Shown here piece after piece: positions 21,961-33,992 of a stretch of 64,000 nt of DNA; the first letter of the stretch is position 1; the number at the start of each line of letters is the position of its first letter. The notes under the pieces are model-generated. The model was not told where the DNA came from. It worked only from the letters and a program-made list of their open reading frames with translations, and did no database searches. Source of the stretch: Orobanche coerulescens. Its lineage: Eukaryota > Streptophyta > Magnoliopsida > Lamiales > Orobanchaceae. Both the position numbers and the translations under genes were made by a program. Location of the stretch: assembly GCA_033398695.1 (NCBI GenBank), contig CM065801.1:54694358-54758357 (forward strand). Reading direction: 5' to 3'.

Positions 21961-22370
21961 CTCCCTCCGTCCCATACTTAACTGCTACCTTTCCATTTTG
22001 GTCCGTCCCAGTTTAATATTGAATTGGAACCAGGAGCCGCACCTATTTCCAGAGCACCATACCGTATGGTGCCAACAGAGATGTATGAGTTAATTTGGTC
22101 CGTCTCATACTTAACTGCTACTATAAAAGGAAATAAACCAATCATTCCCCCTAAATATACATTCCCTAATGATCATCTATTTACCATAAAATGCCATTAT
22201 GGGCCCACCAATTAAACACACAATACTAATAAACAATTCTAATATGATTTCAGATTTTCATTATTACCCCTCTTAAAATATCACTTTATTACACACAATA
22301 CTAATAAACAACTCTAATATTAATACCCGTGCCCAGAAAAAGGTGGCAATTAAGTTTGGGACGGAGGGAG
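21961..22370. mobile_element. Stowaway MITE (Tc1/mariner type), 410 bp
   Basis: The left end CTCCCTCCGTCCC and right end GGGACGGAGGGAG are flanked by TA duplications, diagnostic for plant Stowaway elements. It holds a foreign chromovirus RT sliver. Confidence 0.85.
22016..22092 (+). pseudogene. Captured chromovirus RT sliver inside the Stowaway MITE
   Basis: About 77 bases translate as IELEPGAAPISRAPYRM... followed by TEMYEL, the conserved start of chromovirus reverse transcriptase (compare the frame near 60885-60960). It is bounded by MITE-like sequence on both sides, so it looks like filler DNA. Confidence 0.75.
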
Positions 22371-22372
22371 TA

Positions 22373-22577
22373 CTAGTTATTGTTGGACTTCTCCAATTGG
22401 TGAACCTTATTTTTAAATTACGGTTCATTGGATTGGAAATGAATATGTGATAGAAAAGCGTATTATTGCTTTTGATATTATGGAGGAATCACATACCTCT
22501 AAAAATTTAAAAGATAGAATAATTGAATTTAATATATTTGATAAAGTGCTTTCTCTTTTTCTCGACAATGCAGCTGC
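22373..22577 (+). pseudogene. hAT transposase fragment cut by a copia LTR
   Basis: One frame with a single stop reads CWTSPIGEPYF, HWIGN, IEKRIIAFDI, EESHTSKNL and VLSLFLDNAAA. These match the WTS...HWI...krI..F...H...DNA signature of hAT transposases. Coding sequence ends exactly where the copia LTR begins. Neither transposase end is present. Confidence 0.7.
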
Positions 22578-24520
22578 TGTTAGGAGTATGCCCTCGAATG
22601 CTACTCAGAGGATGATGAGTGAGGGCATTGTACTTGTAATTATGTAAATCATTAATATAAGGCAATGGATGTTTCTTTATTTACTGGCAGTTACTCGCAT
22701 TTCTAACTCGTAAATATACATATAGAAACTAGTCCGTGTATTTGAGAGCAAAACGTTCCACTCCTTATTGGATAAGGGGGTCGGCACTGGAAAGGTTTAT
22801 AGCTCTAATACTTAATCGTTCGCAAGTCGATGAAACTTGACTGGGCGTTAAGTTTATGTGAAGACTTGTATGACGTGTTCTTTGACATGGAGAGTGCTGT
22901 CGAACACTAATGGTTAGTGGGAGCACACGTTATAGGTATGCTAATTGGATTAGTATACTCGAACCGACTCACCCTCGATTCGTCACAGGGATTTCACTCC
23001 GGGATAGTCAATGACGGAATCGAAATGTTGTGATAGGTATTCGTGAACCTTCGACTTGAGGATTTAGTAGGGATGTGCTTGTGACGTTAAGATTTTCATT
23101 AGAGTAGTTCGACCCTATAAACCGGGAGGTGGGGGTCAACCTCGACGTGCATCTTAACGGGCAAGTAGCAGGTCCTACTGAATACCAATATAGAATTCTT
23201 TCTCCCGTTAGTGAGCGGGTTATATGTCATATGCGGTTATTGGCAGATGAGATCATAAGTCTTTGGACAAAGCATTGGAGCTAGTTGTATTGGATACACG
23301 AGAGCTAAATGATCTCGATTTACATTAACGCATGCATGGCGTCAAGTACAGATAGGGTTTGACTGGTCGTGACCCTATAACTTGATCGGGACGTTTGAAA
23401 TAAGGGTTTATACATTTATTGGTATTCCCGACAGAATGGTTCTTGAATGATCCCATCATTCGTTCTCAGTTGGGGTACAGTGTAGGCCGCTAGGCTGGCT
23501 AGGTGGTGCTACTACTCTTTGGTTCCTCCCATTGCTGACTGACACGGACCTACCGAGTCGCGCAATAGGATTGACGACAGAATGTATCAAGCTTATTATC
23601 TCATTATGAATATTAGATATTAGATATCTAATTTGGGACATTGGATGTCTAAATTGATTTATTGGATAAATTGATATACGGCCTAATGGATTAAATAAAT
23701 TATTGGGTGATTCATTTAATTCAAGAAAATAATTATTTCTTGGAGAAATTAATTATGTTATTATGTATTTAATATGATTAATTAATTGGATTAATTAATC
23801 GATATAAATACATCGGAACGGAATCGAAGTTTATCTGTTTGGACTCTCGGGAGTCCGAAATGAACCGAACTCGTCGGATTCCTTCTAGAGGCCGGCCCCA
23901 CTTTTTGATCTCTTACCTTTAGCTAATCACCTTAGAGATTTGATATCTCTTAAAATAAGGTATAGTTGATTTTGTGGGATTTGGAACAAGAATATAATGA
24001 AGACTATTCCTCACTTCACAACAACACCATCCAGCCGTGAGTTACATTTTGAGAGAGAGAAAATAGTTTTCTCAATTGTCTTCATCTTGTTCTTGAGTTT
24101 TCTTGGAGAAAATTCAAGATACATTGAGAGATATAGATTAAAATACTTAGAGTGTAATAATCATAACATACAAAGCTTCATCACTTGATTCTAGCCGTAA
24201 CCTTATAGGTTAATCAGGTGTTGTCATTCCGATCATTTTTCCGGCGCGTGGCAAGTAGAGACGCGGTGCTTTCGGCGTTGGATCGTTCAAGAGCTTTGAG
24301 TGGATTGGATTCATAGAGATCAAGCAAAGCTTGGGGAATAGCTCAAGAGAAGGTTACCATTTAATCAACGGACTTCGGGGGTTAGTTTCTTACAACTCTT
24401 GTTTTTCGTTTTTATATTCGTATATACGTGGCTCGATCGATCCTCGAAGGGATTCAGATGGAATTAATTTTCGTTTAACCGCTTCCGCTGGGCCTTTGTT
24501 TTATGCACCGAATCCCAATA
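22578..24520 (+). repeat. 5' LTR of copia copy 1, 1943 bp
   Basis: It starts TGTTAGGAGTATGCC and ends AATCCCAATA (AACA in copy 2), with the primer site next. It interrupts the hAT transposase frame on its left. Copy 2 at 41783 gives independent support for both ends. Confidence 0.88.
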
Positions 24521-24521
24521 G

Positions 24522-24533
24522 TGGTATCGGAGC
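24522..24533 (+). other. Primer binding site of copia copy 1
   Basis: TGGTATCGGAGC differs by one base from the initiator tRNA-Met complement. Confidence 0.75.
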
Positions 24534-26132
24534 GTAGGTCTTGCGATCGTATATATGATATTAACATTTGGAATGCTTGATTAGATGGTGAATGATTTGG
24601 AATCATTTTAGTCATAATCGTGGTATATGTTTTTACTTTCGTTATAGTTGTATTTTTCGTAAGTTTATGTCTAAATATAAATCTTCTATTTCTTGGAAAT
24701 ATGATTTATATTGATGATATGAATGTTGAAAAATATAGATATTGGATATTCGGTCGAAAAACTAGCCCCAAATTGCCGTTGGACGGTCCGGGGTGGTCCG
24801 GGAGCAGGGGGCCGCGGCCCAGGGCTGTTGCAGCCCGCCTGAGAAGGGACTGGACTGGGGGCCGCGGCCCAGGCTGAGGGGGCCGTGGCCCAGGGCTGCT
24901 GGGCAGCCCTGCTTGCCCGGCTCGTTTGGCGCAGTCCACTTCTTTACGGACGCTTCGGGCTTGTTTTCTTCGTGTATTCCTAAAAATGATTTCCCTCATT
25001 TTAAATTGGATTTAATATAATTAAAATGAATGATGATATTTTATTTTATAAGGGAAAATTGATTAATTGGAATACTTGTGATCGACAGAATTATTTTGAA
25101 CGTTTTCATATTACTAATTGTGTGAATCAATTGGATCGATTTGTATTGTTAATTGGATCAATGTATCTCTACGCTTTCCATTTATTTAGTATTTATTGGA
25201 TGAATGCTTTTGAATGGGGATGTGGTTCGTGGACTTAGTTTTTGAATCGTTCGTTTTATTCGATTGGGTTGTAAATGCCGTTTTGAGCCTATTTATTTTA
25301 CTAGAAATATTTGTATCTAGGATGCAATTTTCAATGTAAAATTTATATGTAATGACGAAGACCGGAGGAAGATCCATTTCGAGAAGATGAAGATTCAAGA
25401 AGAAGACTTGTAATTAGATTATGGAGTTTTTGTTTTCTATGAACGGTCCAAAAACCACATGTTGGTAGCAACTAGGTTGTGAATGGTTGTTTCATATTGT
25501 ATGAATGCCACAAACACGCTTAAATGATTAATGTGCAAAGTGTAACGTTAATCGCGAAAATTCTCCCACAACAAATTATTAAGTTTATAAGGTTTCAAGG
25601 TTTTCCTTCCCTCCATCGAGTTTTCGGGAAATTGAAATCCAAACCGGATGTGCTATGCTTCCGAGTTATCGGGGTAGTCGTTCGGGGAGGACGGATAAAT
25701 TACCGGGAGCGCATTGGATGCCTTCGGTTGGAGCAAATTTTATCCCTAGAAACCTGATAGGTTGCCGGATAAGATTCAATTTGAAACTGATTTGCGTCGA
25801 TGGTATAAACTTAACTTGTTCACAAACCATAGAAACCGTATATGTTGAGGGGAGTGAACAAGGGGAAAAAGAAGATCGAATCATCCATTAGATGGGTTGG
25901 TGTTGGACATCAACCTGTTCGGTTGCCCTCTATTAAGATTTATAAAGAAATCGATCACCACTATGAAGTAGTGCGATGATACTTCCGGATTTCACATGGG
26001 AGTGTGTTGTTCTGATAAAAAATAGTGGAAGCTAGGTAACAAGAATAGAAAAGACCTTAATTCTATACTCAGAACATAATTAAACGAGTAACTAATTAAT
26101 CTATCATACTTAATGCAGACATAACTCTCAAT
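24534..26132 (+). other. Long untranslated leader of copia copy 1
   Basis: There is no supported ORF; short frames here lie in low-complexity or GC-rich sequence. It contains a GC-rich island at 24771-24935, listed separately. The rest aligns with the leader of copy 2. Confidence 0.6.
24771..24935 (+). repeat. GC-rich repetitive insert in copia leader
   Basis: GGGGGCCGCGGCCCAGG-type segments repeat three times in an otherwise AT-rich leader. Copy 2 has a different GC-rich stretch at the same place (44035-44215). Confidence 0.65.
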
Positions 26133-27241
26133 ATGACTATGAATCCACTCGCAATTCTACTCGAAAAGAACACCTTAATCGGACCTAACTTTGTGGATTG
26201 GCTCCGCAATCTGATGATAGTCCTCAGTATAGAGGCACTGGGATACGTCTTGGAGACGGACATTCTGGCGCCTCCAGTGCGGACAAGAGCCAATCAGGAA
26301 GAGATTGAAAACCATGAAAAATAGGTTAAGGATGATGTGAAAGTCCGTGCTTATATGATGGCTTCCATGTCTAATGAGCTTTAGAGAGCTCATGAGCAAA
26401 TGACTTCAGCTAGGCAGATTCTATCTCACTTAACCGAGCTTTATGGTGAGCACAGCAGAACTGCTAGATATGAGATATCCAAGCAACTGTTCGGTGCAAG
26501 GATGAAGGAAGGTGAGAAGGTTGGGGAACACATCCTCAAAATGATATCCATGATCGAGAGATTGGAGGCTCTTGATTTTAAAATGGATACTTCTCTCCAA
26601 ACCGACCTTATCCTACAGTCTCTCCCTGATTCCTTCTCACAGTTTTTTATGAACTTCAACTGCAATGAAATTGCGTGTAATTTAACTGGGCTAATGAACA
26701 AACTTGTGACCGCTCAGTCTCAAATGAAGACTCCGCGAATGAAGGAGTCTGCTCTTGTGATTTCTTCTGGACATCGGAGGTCTAAGAATAAGAAGAAAAA
26801 GACCAAGAAGCAGACTGAACCACAAGTTAAGGACCTTAAAGGAAAGAGCAAGGCCCCGATGGTTCCAAAAGGCAAGAAGAAGAAAGATGCTTATCTCAAG
26901 TGCGGTGAGCTGGGCGACTGGGATAGAGACTTTCCGATTCTTCATGGCACTTCAGGTACCGAACTTTTAGTTTTGGAAACAAATTGTTCTGCTACTGTAT
27001 TTTCTACTTCCTGGATACTGGATTCTGGTGCTAGTTCTCATATTTGTACCGTGAATCAGGATCTGCAACAAAGTAGGAAGCTTGGAGCTGGAGAAGTTAT
27101 GATCACAGTCAGAAGTGGGCATAGTGTCGAGGCGACCGACATAGGATCACTTCTTTTGGGTTTAGAATCCGGCTTTGTTTTGACTTTAGAAGATGTACTT
27201 GTTTTGCCCAAGGGGCACAAAACATTGTATCCATTCCAGTC
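26133..27241 (+). pseudogene. Copia gag and protease, copy 1
   Basis: From MTMNPLAILLEKNTLIGP the gag core is open except for TAG at 26322 and another near 26382, both in one frame. The segment from YEISKQLFGARM to LQSLPDSFSQF is the copia gag family. A Lys-rich stretch precedes a ruined zinc knuckle (KCGELGDWDRDFP, two Cys and the His lost). The protease active site is ILDSGASSH at about 27021. The frame shifts near 27235, before the pre-integrase part. Confidence 0.82.
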
Positions 27242-27552
27242 ATGGATCGAAAAGGCTTTTCTTTTTTCATTGGTGATGGTTCCTGCAAAATTTATTTCAG
27301 AAATAAACTAGTGGGTACTGCTACATTGTTAAATGGATTGTATCATCTAAATCTCAGCAACAAAGTAGTTGTGAATACTATGACTAGAAAACGTGGTAGG
27401 GATGAAACCAATCAAGTTTTGAAATGGCATCTTAGACTTGGTCATGTTGGTCAGACCAAGGTTTACAAAATGGGAAAAGATGGACTTATGGGTCTATTGG
27501 AATCGAATCCCTTTCCTACTTGTAAATCTTGCCTTAAAGGCAAAATGACTAA
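27242..27552 (+). pseudogene. Copia pre-integrase region, copy 1
   Basis: MDRKGFSFFIGDGSC is followed by the GAG-pre-integrase zinc motif (WHLRLGHVGQTKV...PTCKSCLKGKMTK). The frame ends where the MITE is inserted and resumes as SPF beyond it. Confidence 0.85.
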
Positions 27553-28352
27553 GGGGTTGTTTGTTTGGCTCTTAATGGTTACATTAAGAGCCTACCTCTG
27601 AATCGTTAAGAGGTCAGGGGTGTTTGGCAAAAAAAAATTCACCTCTTAATGATTACAAGAACCTCTTAACCATTTTGCATCTCAAACCATGCTTAACCAT
27701 TCAGAGATGTATTTCTTCCCATTTTTCCCTCCTGACTCCAGCCTCTCTTCTCTCATCTCTATCTGCTCTCGGTCCATCTCCGGCGACTCCACTCCCTCGG
27801 TCCATCTCCGGTGACTCCACTCCCTCGGTCCACATAATTATTATTATAATTTTCTAAATGAATTAAATTAAAAAATATTATACATAATTATTATTATTAT
27901 TTTAAATGAATTAAATTAAAAAATATTCTACATGATAATTATTATTATTATTTTAAATGAATTAACTTTAAAAATATTATACATAATAATAATAATTATT
28001 ATTATTTTAAATGAATTAAATTTAAAAATATTATTATAATAATAATAATAATAATTATTATTATTATTTTAAATCAATTAAACTTAAAAATATTATGCAC
28101 AATTATTTATAAAAGATAGGGTTTTTATTTATAAAAAAGAGAGGTTTTGGTACGCAATGGGAGGGAAAAATGGGATTTTTAATCGCTATATACAGAAGGG
28201 TAAAATGGTAATTTGTTACCATTCAGAGTTATCATTCAAACAGTTACCAAACAATCAAATTTCATTCTGCACTCAACCATACAGAGCCTCTCAACCATTC
28301 TGGCCTCTCAACCATTATGCACTAAATCATTCAGCAACTGCCAAACAGCCCC
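27553..28352. mobile_element. MITE (PIF/Harbinger-like), 800 bp, inside copia integrase
   Basis: The left end GGGGTTGTTTGTTTGGC and inverted right end GGGGCTGTTTGGCAG are flanked by TAA on both sides; removing the element and one TAA rejoins the copia frame (KMTK to SPF). Subterminal CTCTTAACCATT-type motifs recur at both ends. The core is an AT-rich tandem repeat. Confidence 0.8.
27856..28115. repeat. AT-rich tandem repeat in the MITE core, five units
   Basis: AAATGAATTAA starts units at 27856, 27904, 27955, 28009 and (as AAATCAATTAA) 28071, with lengths of 48 to 62 bp; the growth comes from expanding ATT/AAT runs. Confidence 0.85.
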
Positions 28353-28844
28353 TAAGTCCCATTCATAGGGACTTTTGAAAGAGCCGCTGATAAACTGGGA
28401 TAAATCCATATCGATGTTTGTGGTGCTTTAGAAGCAGCACGTGACGGATATCAATATTTTATTACGTTTACAGATGATCATACTAGGTATGGTTATGTAT
28501 ACTTAATGAAATATAAATCCGAGGCTTTTTAGAAATTCCAGGAATTCAAGGCCCTAGTCGAGAAACAAACTGGTTATCATATCAAAGCACTTTGGTTGGA
28601 CCGAGGTGGTGAGTATATGCGTACGGAGTTTGACGAGTTCCTTAAGGAACAAGGAATAGTTTCACAACTAACACCTCCAGGTACTCCTCAGTTAAATGGT
28701 GTGTCAGAAAGAAGGAACCGGACCTTGTTGAACATGGTCCGTTCCATGCTGGGCTATACTGACTTACCGATTTACCTGTGGGAGTATGCACTCCTGACTG
28801 CCGCTTACATCTTGAAACAGATGTCCTTCCAAATCCGTTCCTAA
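28353..28844 (+). pseudogene. Copia integrase core, copy 1
   Basis: Integrase catalytic residues are readable: the first Asp in HIDVCG, the second in LWLDRGGEYM, and the Glu in PQLNGVSERRNRTL. Stops occur near 28398 and 28530, and the frame is shifted about 28840. Clear family, dead gene. Confidence 0.85.
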
Positions 28845-30275
28845 AAATCCACATGAGATGTGGGAGGGCAGAAAACCAAGTCTTAATCATATTAGGATTT
28901 GGGGATGTCCCGCCTATGTCAAGAAGACTAAGGTGGAGAAGTTGGAAGCTAGGCCCGCGAAGGGACATTTCATTGGATTCCCATCTGGGACGATGGGATA
29001 TCTATTCTACATGCCCGAAGATCGAAAGATCGTTGTTGCTTTACAAGCACACTTCCTGGAATATGAGTTCATTCAGGAAGGCGGAACAGGTAGAAGTATT
29101 TCTTTAGAAGAATACAATGAAACTCCTCGAGAGACACCTGTGCAAGAAAATGGAACCAAACCTTCTATAACATAAGTACAACCACCTCATAGGTCTAGTA
29201 GGGTATCTCATTTACCTGAGATTTATAGTTTTATGCACTTGGAGGAACTGGGTTTCCACGAGGTTCCAGGTGATAAACAAGAGATCGACCCACGACCAAT
29301 GACCTAGCAATGGTGGATGTAGACTCTATGAAATAGACTGTAGCAGTCTTCATGTAGTTGGGACATTCGTTTTGACAAGGTAGTCGAAGATTTTGACTTC
29401 CTGCAAAAATGAAGAGGAACATTGTGTATACAAGAGGGTTAGTGGGAGCTAAATCGCATCCTTAGTACTATATGTAGATGACATTCTATTAATAAGAAAT
29501 AATGTGGGAATGCTCAGTTCTGTGAAAGCTTGGCTTTCGACTAATTTCTCCATGAAAGACTTGGGAGAAGAAATATATATTCATGGGATTCGACTCTACT
29601 AGGATAGATCGAAGAGAATGATAAGTTTTTCCCAAGCCCTCTATATAGATTGGATCTTAAAGAGGGTTCCTTCCGATGCGACATGGAATAAAACTCACCT
29701 TGAAGATGTGTCCTCATAGTGAGGAACAATGAAAGGAAATGAGTTATATACCATATGATTCGGCAGTGGGTAGCCTTACATATGCTTTATTGTGTACGAG
29801 ACCTGACATTGCGCATGCTGGGAGCATGGTAAGTAGGTTTCGGGCTAACCTAGTTAGGGAACATTAGACCGCCATAAAGAATGTTCTTAAGTACTTTAAA
29901 AGGACTAGAGATCTGGTTCTTATATATGGTGGTGGAGAACTGAATGTGATGGGATTCACTATATTGGACTTCCAAGGACAGAAAGACGATTCTATGTCTA
30001 CTTCTGGCTACATTTACTCTTAATGGAGGAGCAGTATCATGTCATAGTGCCAAGTATAGCGCGACTGCTAATTGCACCTATTAGGCTGAGTATAAAGCGG
30101 CCTCGGAGGCATCCAAATGAAGAATTTAGAAGTTATTGGGAAAACTTCACGTGACACCTTGTAATGCGCTGCCAGAGCGGTAGCATAGGCTTAGGAGCCG
30201 AGGTTTCACAACAGTACCAAACATATTAAGAGAGAGTATCATCTCGTAAAAGCATTCATTTGCAAAGAGATATAT
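28845..30275 (+). pseudogene. Copia integrase end, RT and RNase H, copy 1
   Basis: The integrase C-terminal region reads from MWEGRKPSLNHIRIWGC to about 29175. RT is visible only in pieces; the catalytic LYVDDILLI is near 29470, followed by FSMKDLGE. RNase H traces include VGSLTYALLCTRPDIAH and EYKAASEASK, with the end HIKREYHLVKAF close to 30270. Many frameshifts and stops. The end joins Athila gag within about 20 bases. Confidence 0.8.
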
Positions 30276-30290
30276 TCTCCTCAATATGGG

Positions 30291-33200
30291 ATGGAAGGAA
30301 ACTGCAACATGCCGCAACAACCTCCGGTCAAACATCTAATGCGGGACTATGTAAAGTCCGTGGTGAACACCGCCATTTCATGCATCCAATTAGCACCGGC
30401 AGTGAGGAACTACCACATAAGCAGATTTCACATCGAGAAATTGCCCTCATTTCACGGATTAGCACGTGAGGATCCGTTATCATTCATCCGAGACTTCTAT
30501 GTGGCGATTGACAACTTCCCATTAAATGGGTTGAGCGAGGATCAACTAAGAATGAAGTTCTTCCCTTATACACTCAAGGATGAGGCGAAACAATGGTTGA
30601 TGACTTTGGCGCCGGGCTCACTAAGAATTTGGGATGAAGTTTACGATAAATTCATTACCAAGTACTTCTCTCATTCAAAGATCACACAATTGAGAACTCA
30701 AATCTCAACGTTCGGACAACAAGACGGAGAGGCATTTCACGAACCATGGGACCGATTCAAAATGCTCCTCATTCAATGCCCACACCATCACTATCCGCTT
30801 CAACTACTTAATCAATTCTTTTATGATGGATTGACTCAATATTGCCAAGGAGCGGTAGATAATGCAGTCGGTGGTTCGTTTTGGGGTTTAACAGAGAGAC
30901 AAGCGTATGATGTGTATGAAACGTTGGGAGCCAATTCTCAACAAAAAAGTGTACGTGTTCGTAGGGGAGTCGTGCACCAAGTAAGCGAGGATGAGATGCA
31001 ATCTAAAATCGATGAGTTGACAAATGAACTAAGACAACTCAAGACTCAAAATAAATCTTCTAGCTCACGAGTTTGCGAGATTTGCGGAGCACTCGGACAT
31101 GATGCCAATTCATGCCCTCATACTTTTCTAGGAGAACAAACCGAACAAGTTAATTGGGCTATGGGACAAAGCACGGGAAGGCCCGAGTGGGAAGAGAGAA
31201 GAAATAATTATGGCGGAAACACAAGAAATGCACCTCTCCCAAACACTTATCATCCTGGGCTAAGAAACCATCCGAATTTCTCATGGAGAAACAACAACCC
31301 GATGCCATACGACACAAGCGCCCAAGCTCAATACAACGGAGGAAACCGAGCCCAACAACCAACGCAAAGTGAACCACCTCCACAACAAAGGAACTCTCTT
31401 GAGGAGAGTCTTGCGACATTCATTAAGGAAAGCAATAAAAGGTTCGAATCTTTAGAAGCTTCGGTGAAGAAAATAGAGGTTCAAATTGGGCAACTTGCTA
31501 CCGAGGCACGTAGACAAGAAAGGGGTAAACTACCAAGTCAACCCGAGAAAGATCAAGCTATTACCACTCTTCGAAGTGGTAAAGTGATTAATAAAGAAGC
31601 TAATCCCGAAGCAAAAGAAAAGGGCGGTGAGAAAGAAGACGAGTCGGGAAATCAAAAAGAGAAAGTAGATGAAGAAACTTCGACTTCCAAGCTTCACAAA
31701 TCTGCTCAACCATATAAGCCACCGGTCCCTTTTCTGAGCCGACTTAGAAAAGAAAAGCAAGATGAGCAATTTTCCAAAATCTACGACATGCTTTCGAATG
31801 TTCATGTCAATTTACCTCTCTTGTATGTTGTGAAGAACATTCCCGCTTACACGAAATTTTTCAAAGAGTTGACCTCCAACAAAAGACGATATTTTGGGAA
31901 CGAGAAAGTGGTGCTCTACAAGGTAGAAGCAAGGGGTCAAAAGAAAGGCGATCCCGGAAGTTTTATGATCGACATCACTATGGGAGATAAGAAAGTTACT
32001 CGTGGGATGCTAGATTTGGGAGCAAGTGTGAATCTCATGCCATACTCGACCTATTTGAGGCTTGGACTCGGGGGAATCAAACCCACAAGAATGACTCTTC
32101 AAATGGCGGATAGGTCGGTGAAATACCCCAAGGGAGTCATTGAAGACCTATTAGTGCAAGTGGACAAGTTGGTGATTCCGGCCGATTTTGTTATCTTGGA
32201 GATGAGCGATTTCGGAACAAGCAAAAATGAAGGGACAATACTTCTAGGACGACCATTCATGCGTACAACAAAAACAATCATCGATGTTGATGAAGAAAAG
32301 GTCACCATGACCGTCTTGGGCGAAACTGTGGAAATCGACGTGTTCGGTTCATCTCCTATCCCTTCTCATATTTATGCTGCCCATGATGTGAATTTTATTG
32401 ATTGCGTTGATTCTTTGGTTAATGATACATATTTGCATGATGATGTAGGGGACACATTGCATGATGCTCTAACCGTTGAGCATGATATGGGGCTGAATAA
32501 TTTAGAAATTGAAGAATATGTTGCATTGTTAGATAATTCTGAAACCATTGATGAAGTTGACGATATTAAGATACCACTGGAATTAAATTTTAAGGAGCCC
32601 GTTGAAATCACCCCACCCCAACTTGAATTGAAAGAACTTCCGGCACATCTTAAATATGTTTTCTTAGGCAAAAGTGACACTTACCCTGTAATTGTCTCTT
32701 CAGAATTAACTCCCTTGCAAGAAAACAAATTAGTAGAAGTTGTGACTAAATTAAAGGAAGCAATTGGGTGGAGTATTTCCGATATCAAAGGGATAAGTCC
32801 TGTTAGGTGCATGCATAAAATAATTCTTGAGGATAATGTTAAACCTGTTAGGCAACCTCAAAGGCATTTGAATCCGAACATGCAGGATGTTGTGAAAAAG
32901 GAAGTTTTGAAATTGCTAGATGTCGGAGTCATCTACCCGATATCCGACAGTAAGTGGGTGAGTCCTGTGCATGTAGTGCCTAAGAAATCTGGAATAACGG
33001 TGGTTCGTAATGATAAAAATGAATTGGTGCCCACTAGAACTGTAACCGGTTGGAGAATGTGCATTGATTATCGGAAATTAAATGCCGTAACAAAAAAGGA
33101 TCATTATCCCCTTTCTTTCATTGATCAAATGTTGGAACGTTTAGTTGGGCATGATTATTACTGTTTTCTAGATGGTCTTTCAGGTTTCTATCAGATTCCC

Positions 33201-33395
33201 ATTGCTCCGGAGGATCAAGAGAAGACCACTTTCACTTGCCCTTTTGGCACTTTTGCCTTTAGGAGTATGCCGTTTGGTCTTTGCAATGCTCCCGCTACTT
33301 TTCAAAGGTGCATGCTTTCCATATTCTCCGACTTGTTAGAAAAGTCTATCGAGGTATTCATGGACGACTTTTTCTATGTTTGGAACCACTTTTGA
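30291..33395 (+). pseudogene. gag-pol: Athila gag, protease and RT (open to a frameshift in the RT active site)
   Basis: 1034 codons are open. Gag core lies at residues 20-230 (YHISRFHIEKLPSFHG, RMKFFPYTLKDEAKQWL), one CX2CX4HX4C knuckle at 262-275, a Gln/Asn-rich linker and a Lys/Glu-rich stretch. The protease active site DLGAS is at 575 with ILLGRPF further on. RT follows with MCIDYRKLN at 923 and the catalytic FMDDF at 1023-1027. Right after that, one extra T in a T-run shifts the frame and ends the ORF. Athila usually has one gag-pol frame, so only this indel breaks it here. The start is uncertain because the copia junction is within about 20 bases. Confidence 0.92.
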
Positions 33396-33990
33396 TGATT
33401 GTTTAAATAATTTGACTATTGTGCTAGAACGATGTATTGAGTGTAATCTTACACTTAGTCGGGAAAAGAGTCATTTTATGGTAAAACAAGGTCTTGTTCT
33501 GGGTCATGTGGTTTCCAATAAAGGAATGGAGGTTGATAAGGCTAAAGTTGATTTAATTGTTAAATTACCTCCGCCTTCATGTGTCAAAGAGGTTCGAAGA
33601 TTTTTAGGGCATGCCGGGTTTTATAGGCGTTTCATTAAAGATTTTTCAAAAATTGCCCGCCCTTTAAGTAGACTTTTGTGTAAGGATGCCAAATTTGATT
33701 TTACCGAGGAATGTTTAGTCAATTTTAATGCTTTGAAAGAAAAGTTAACTTCCACACCTATTGTTGTTGCTCCCGATTGGTCTCTCCCAATTGAAATTAT
33801 GTGCGACGCGTCCGACTTTGCTATTGGTGCAGTTTTGGGGCAAAGAGTGAATAAATTTTTCCACGTAATTTACTATGCTAGCAAAATGCTCGATGAAGCT
33901 CAGGCTAATTACACCACCACCGAAAAAGAATTTTTAGCCGTTGTGTTTTCTTTAGACAAATTTCGATCCTACTTGGTTGGCTCAAAGTAA
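33376..33990 (+). pseudogene. pol: Athila RT thumb and RNase H (shifted frame)
   Basis: Continues directly from the frame above: FGTTFDDCLNNL, GHVVSNKGMEVDKAKVD, FLGHAGFYRRF, then RNase H with MCDASDFAIGAVLG and [16 protein letters not shown] missing G after GSK shifts the frame back to the original one, so the two indels compensate. Confidence 0.9.
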
Positions 33991-33992
33991 TT

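Larger units (their letters stand above)
22578..30275 (+). mobile_element. Ty1/copia element, copy 1, 3'-truncated and MITE-interrupted
   Basis: 5' LTR, iMet-type primer site, a 1.6 kb leader, and gag, protease, integrase, RT and RNase H remnants in copia order. It stops at the end of RNase H (HIKREYHLVKAFICKEI), where Athila gag begins. No 3' LTR is in the window; a second 5' part of the same family lies at 41783. Confidence 0.88.

Noticed and set aside
24706..24999. Pro/Arg-rich ORFs in the GC-rich copia leader
   Set aside because: Composition-driven frames on both strands of a repeat; the second copy of the family has different sequence there.
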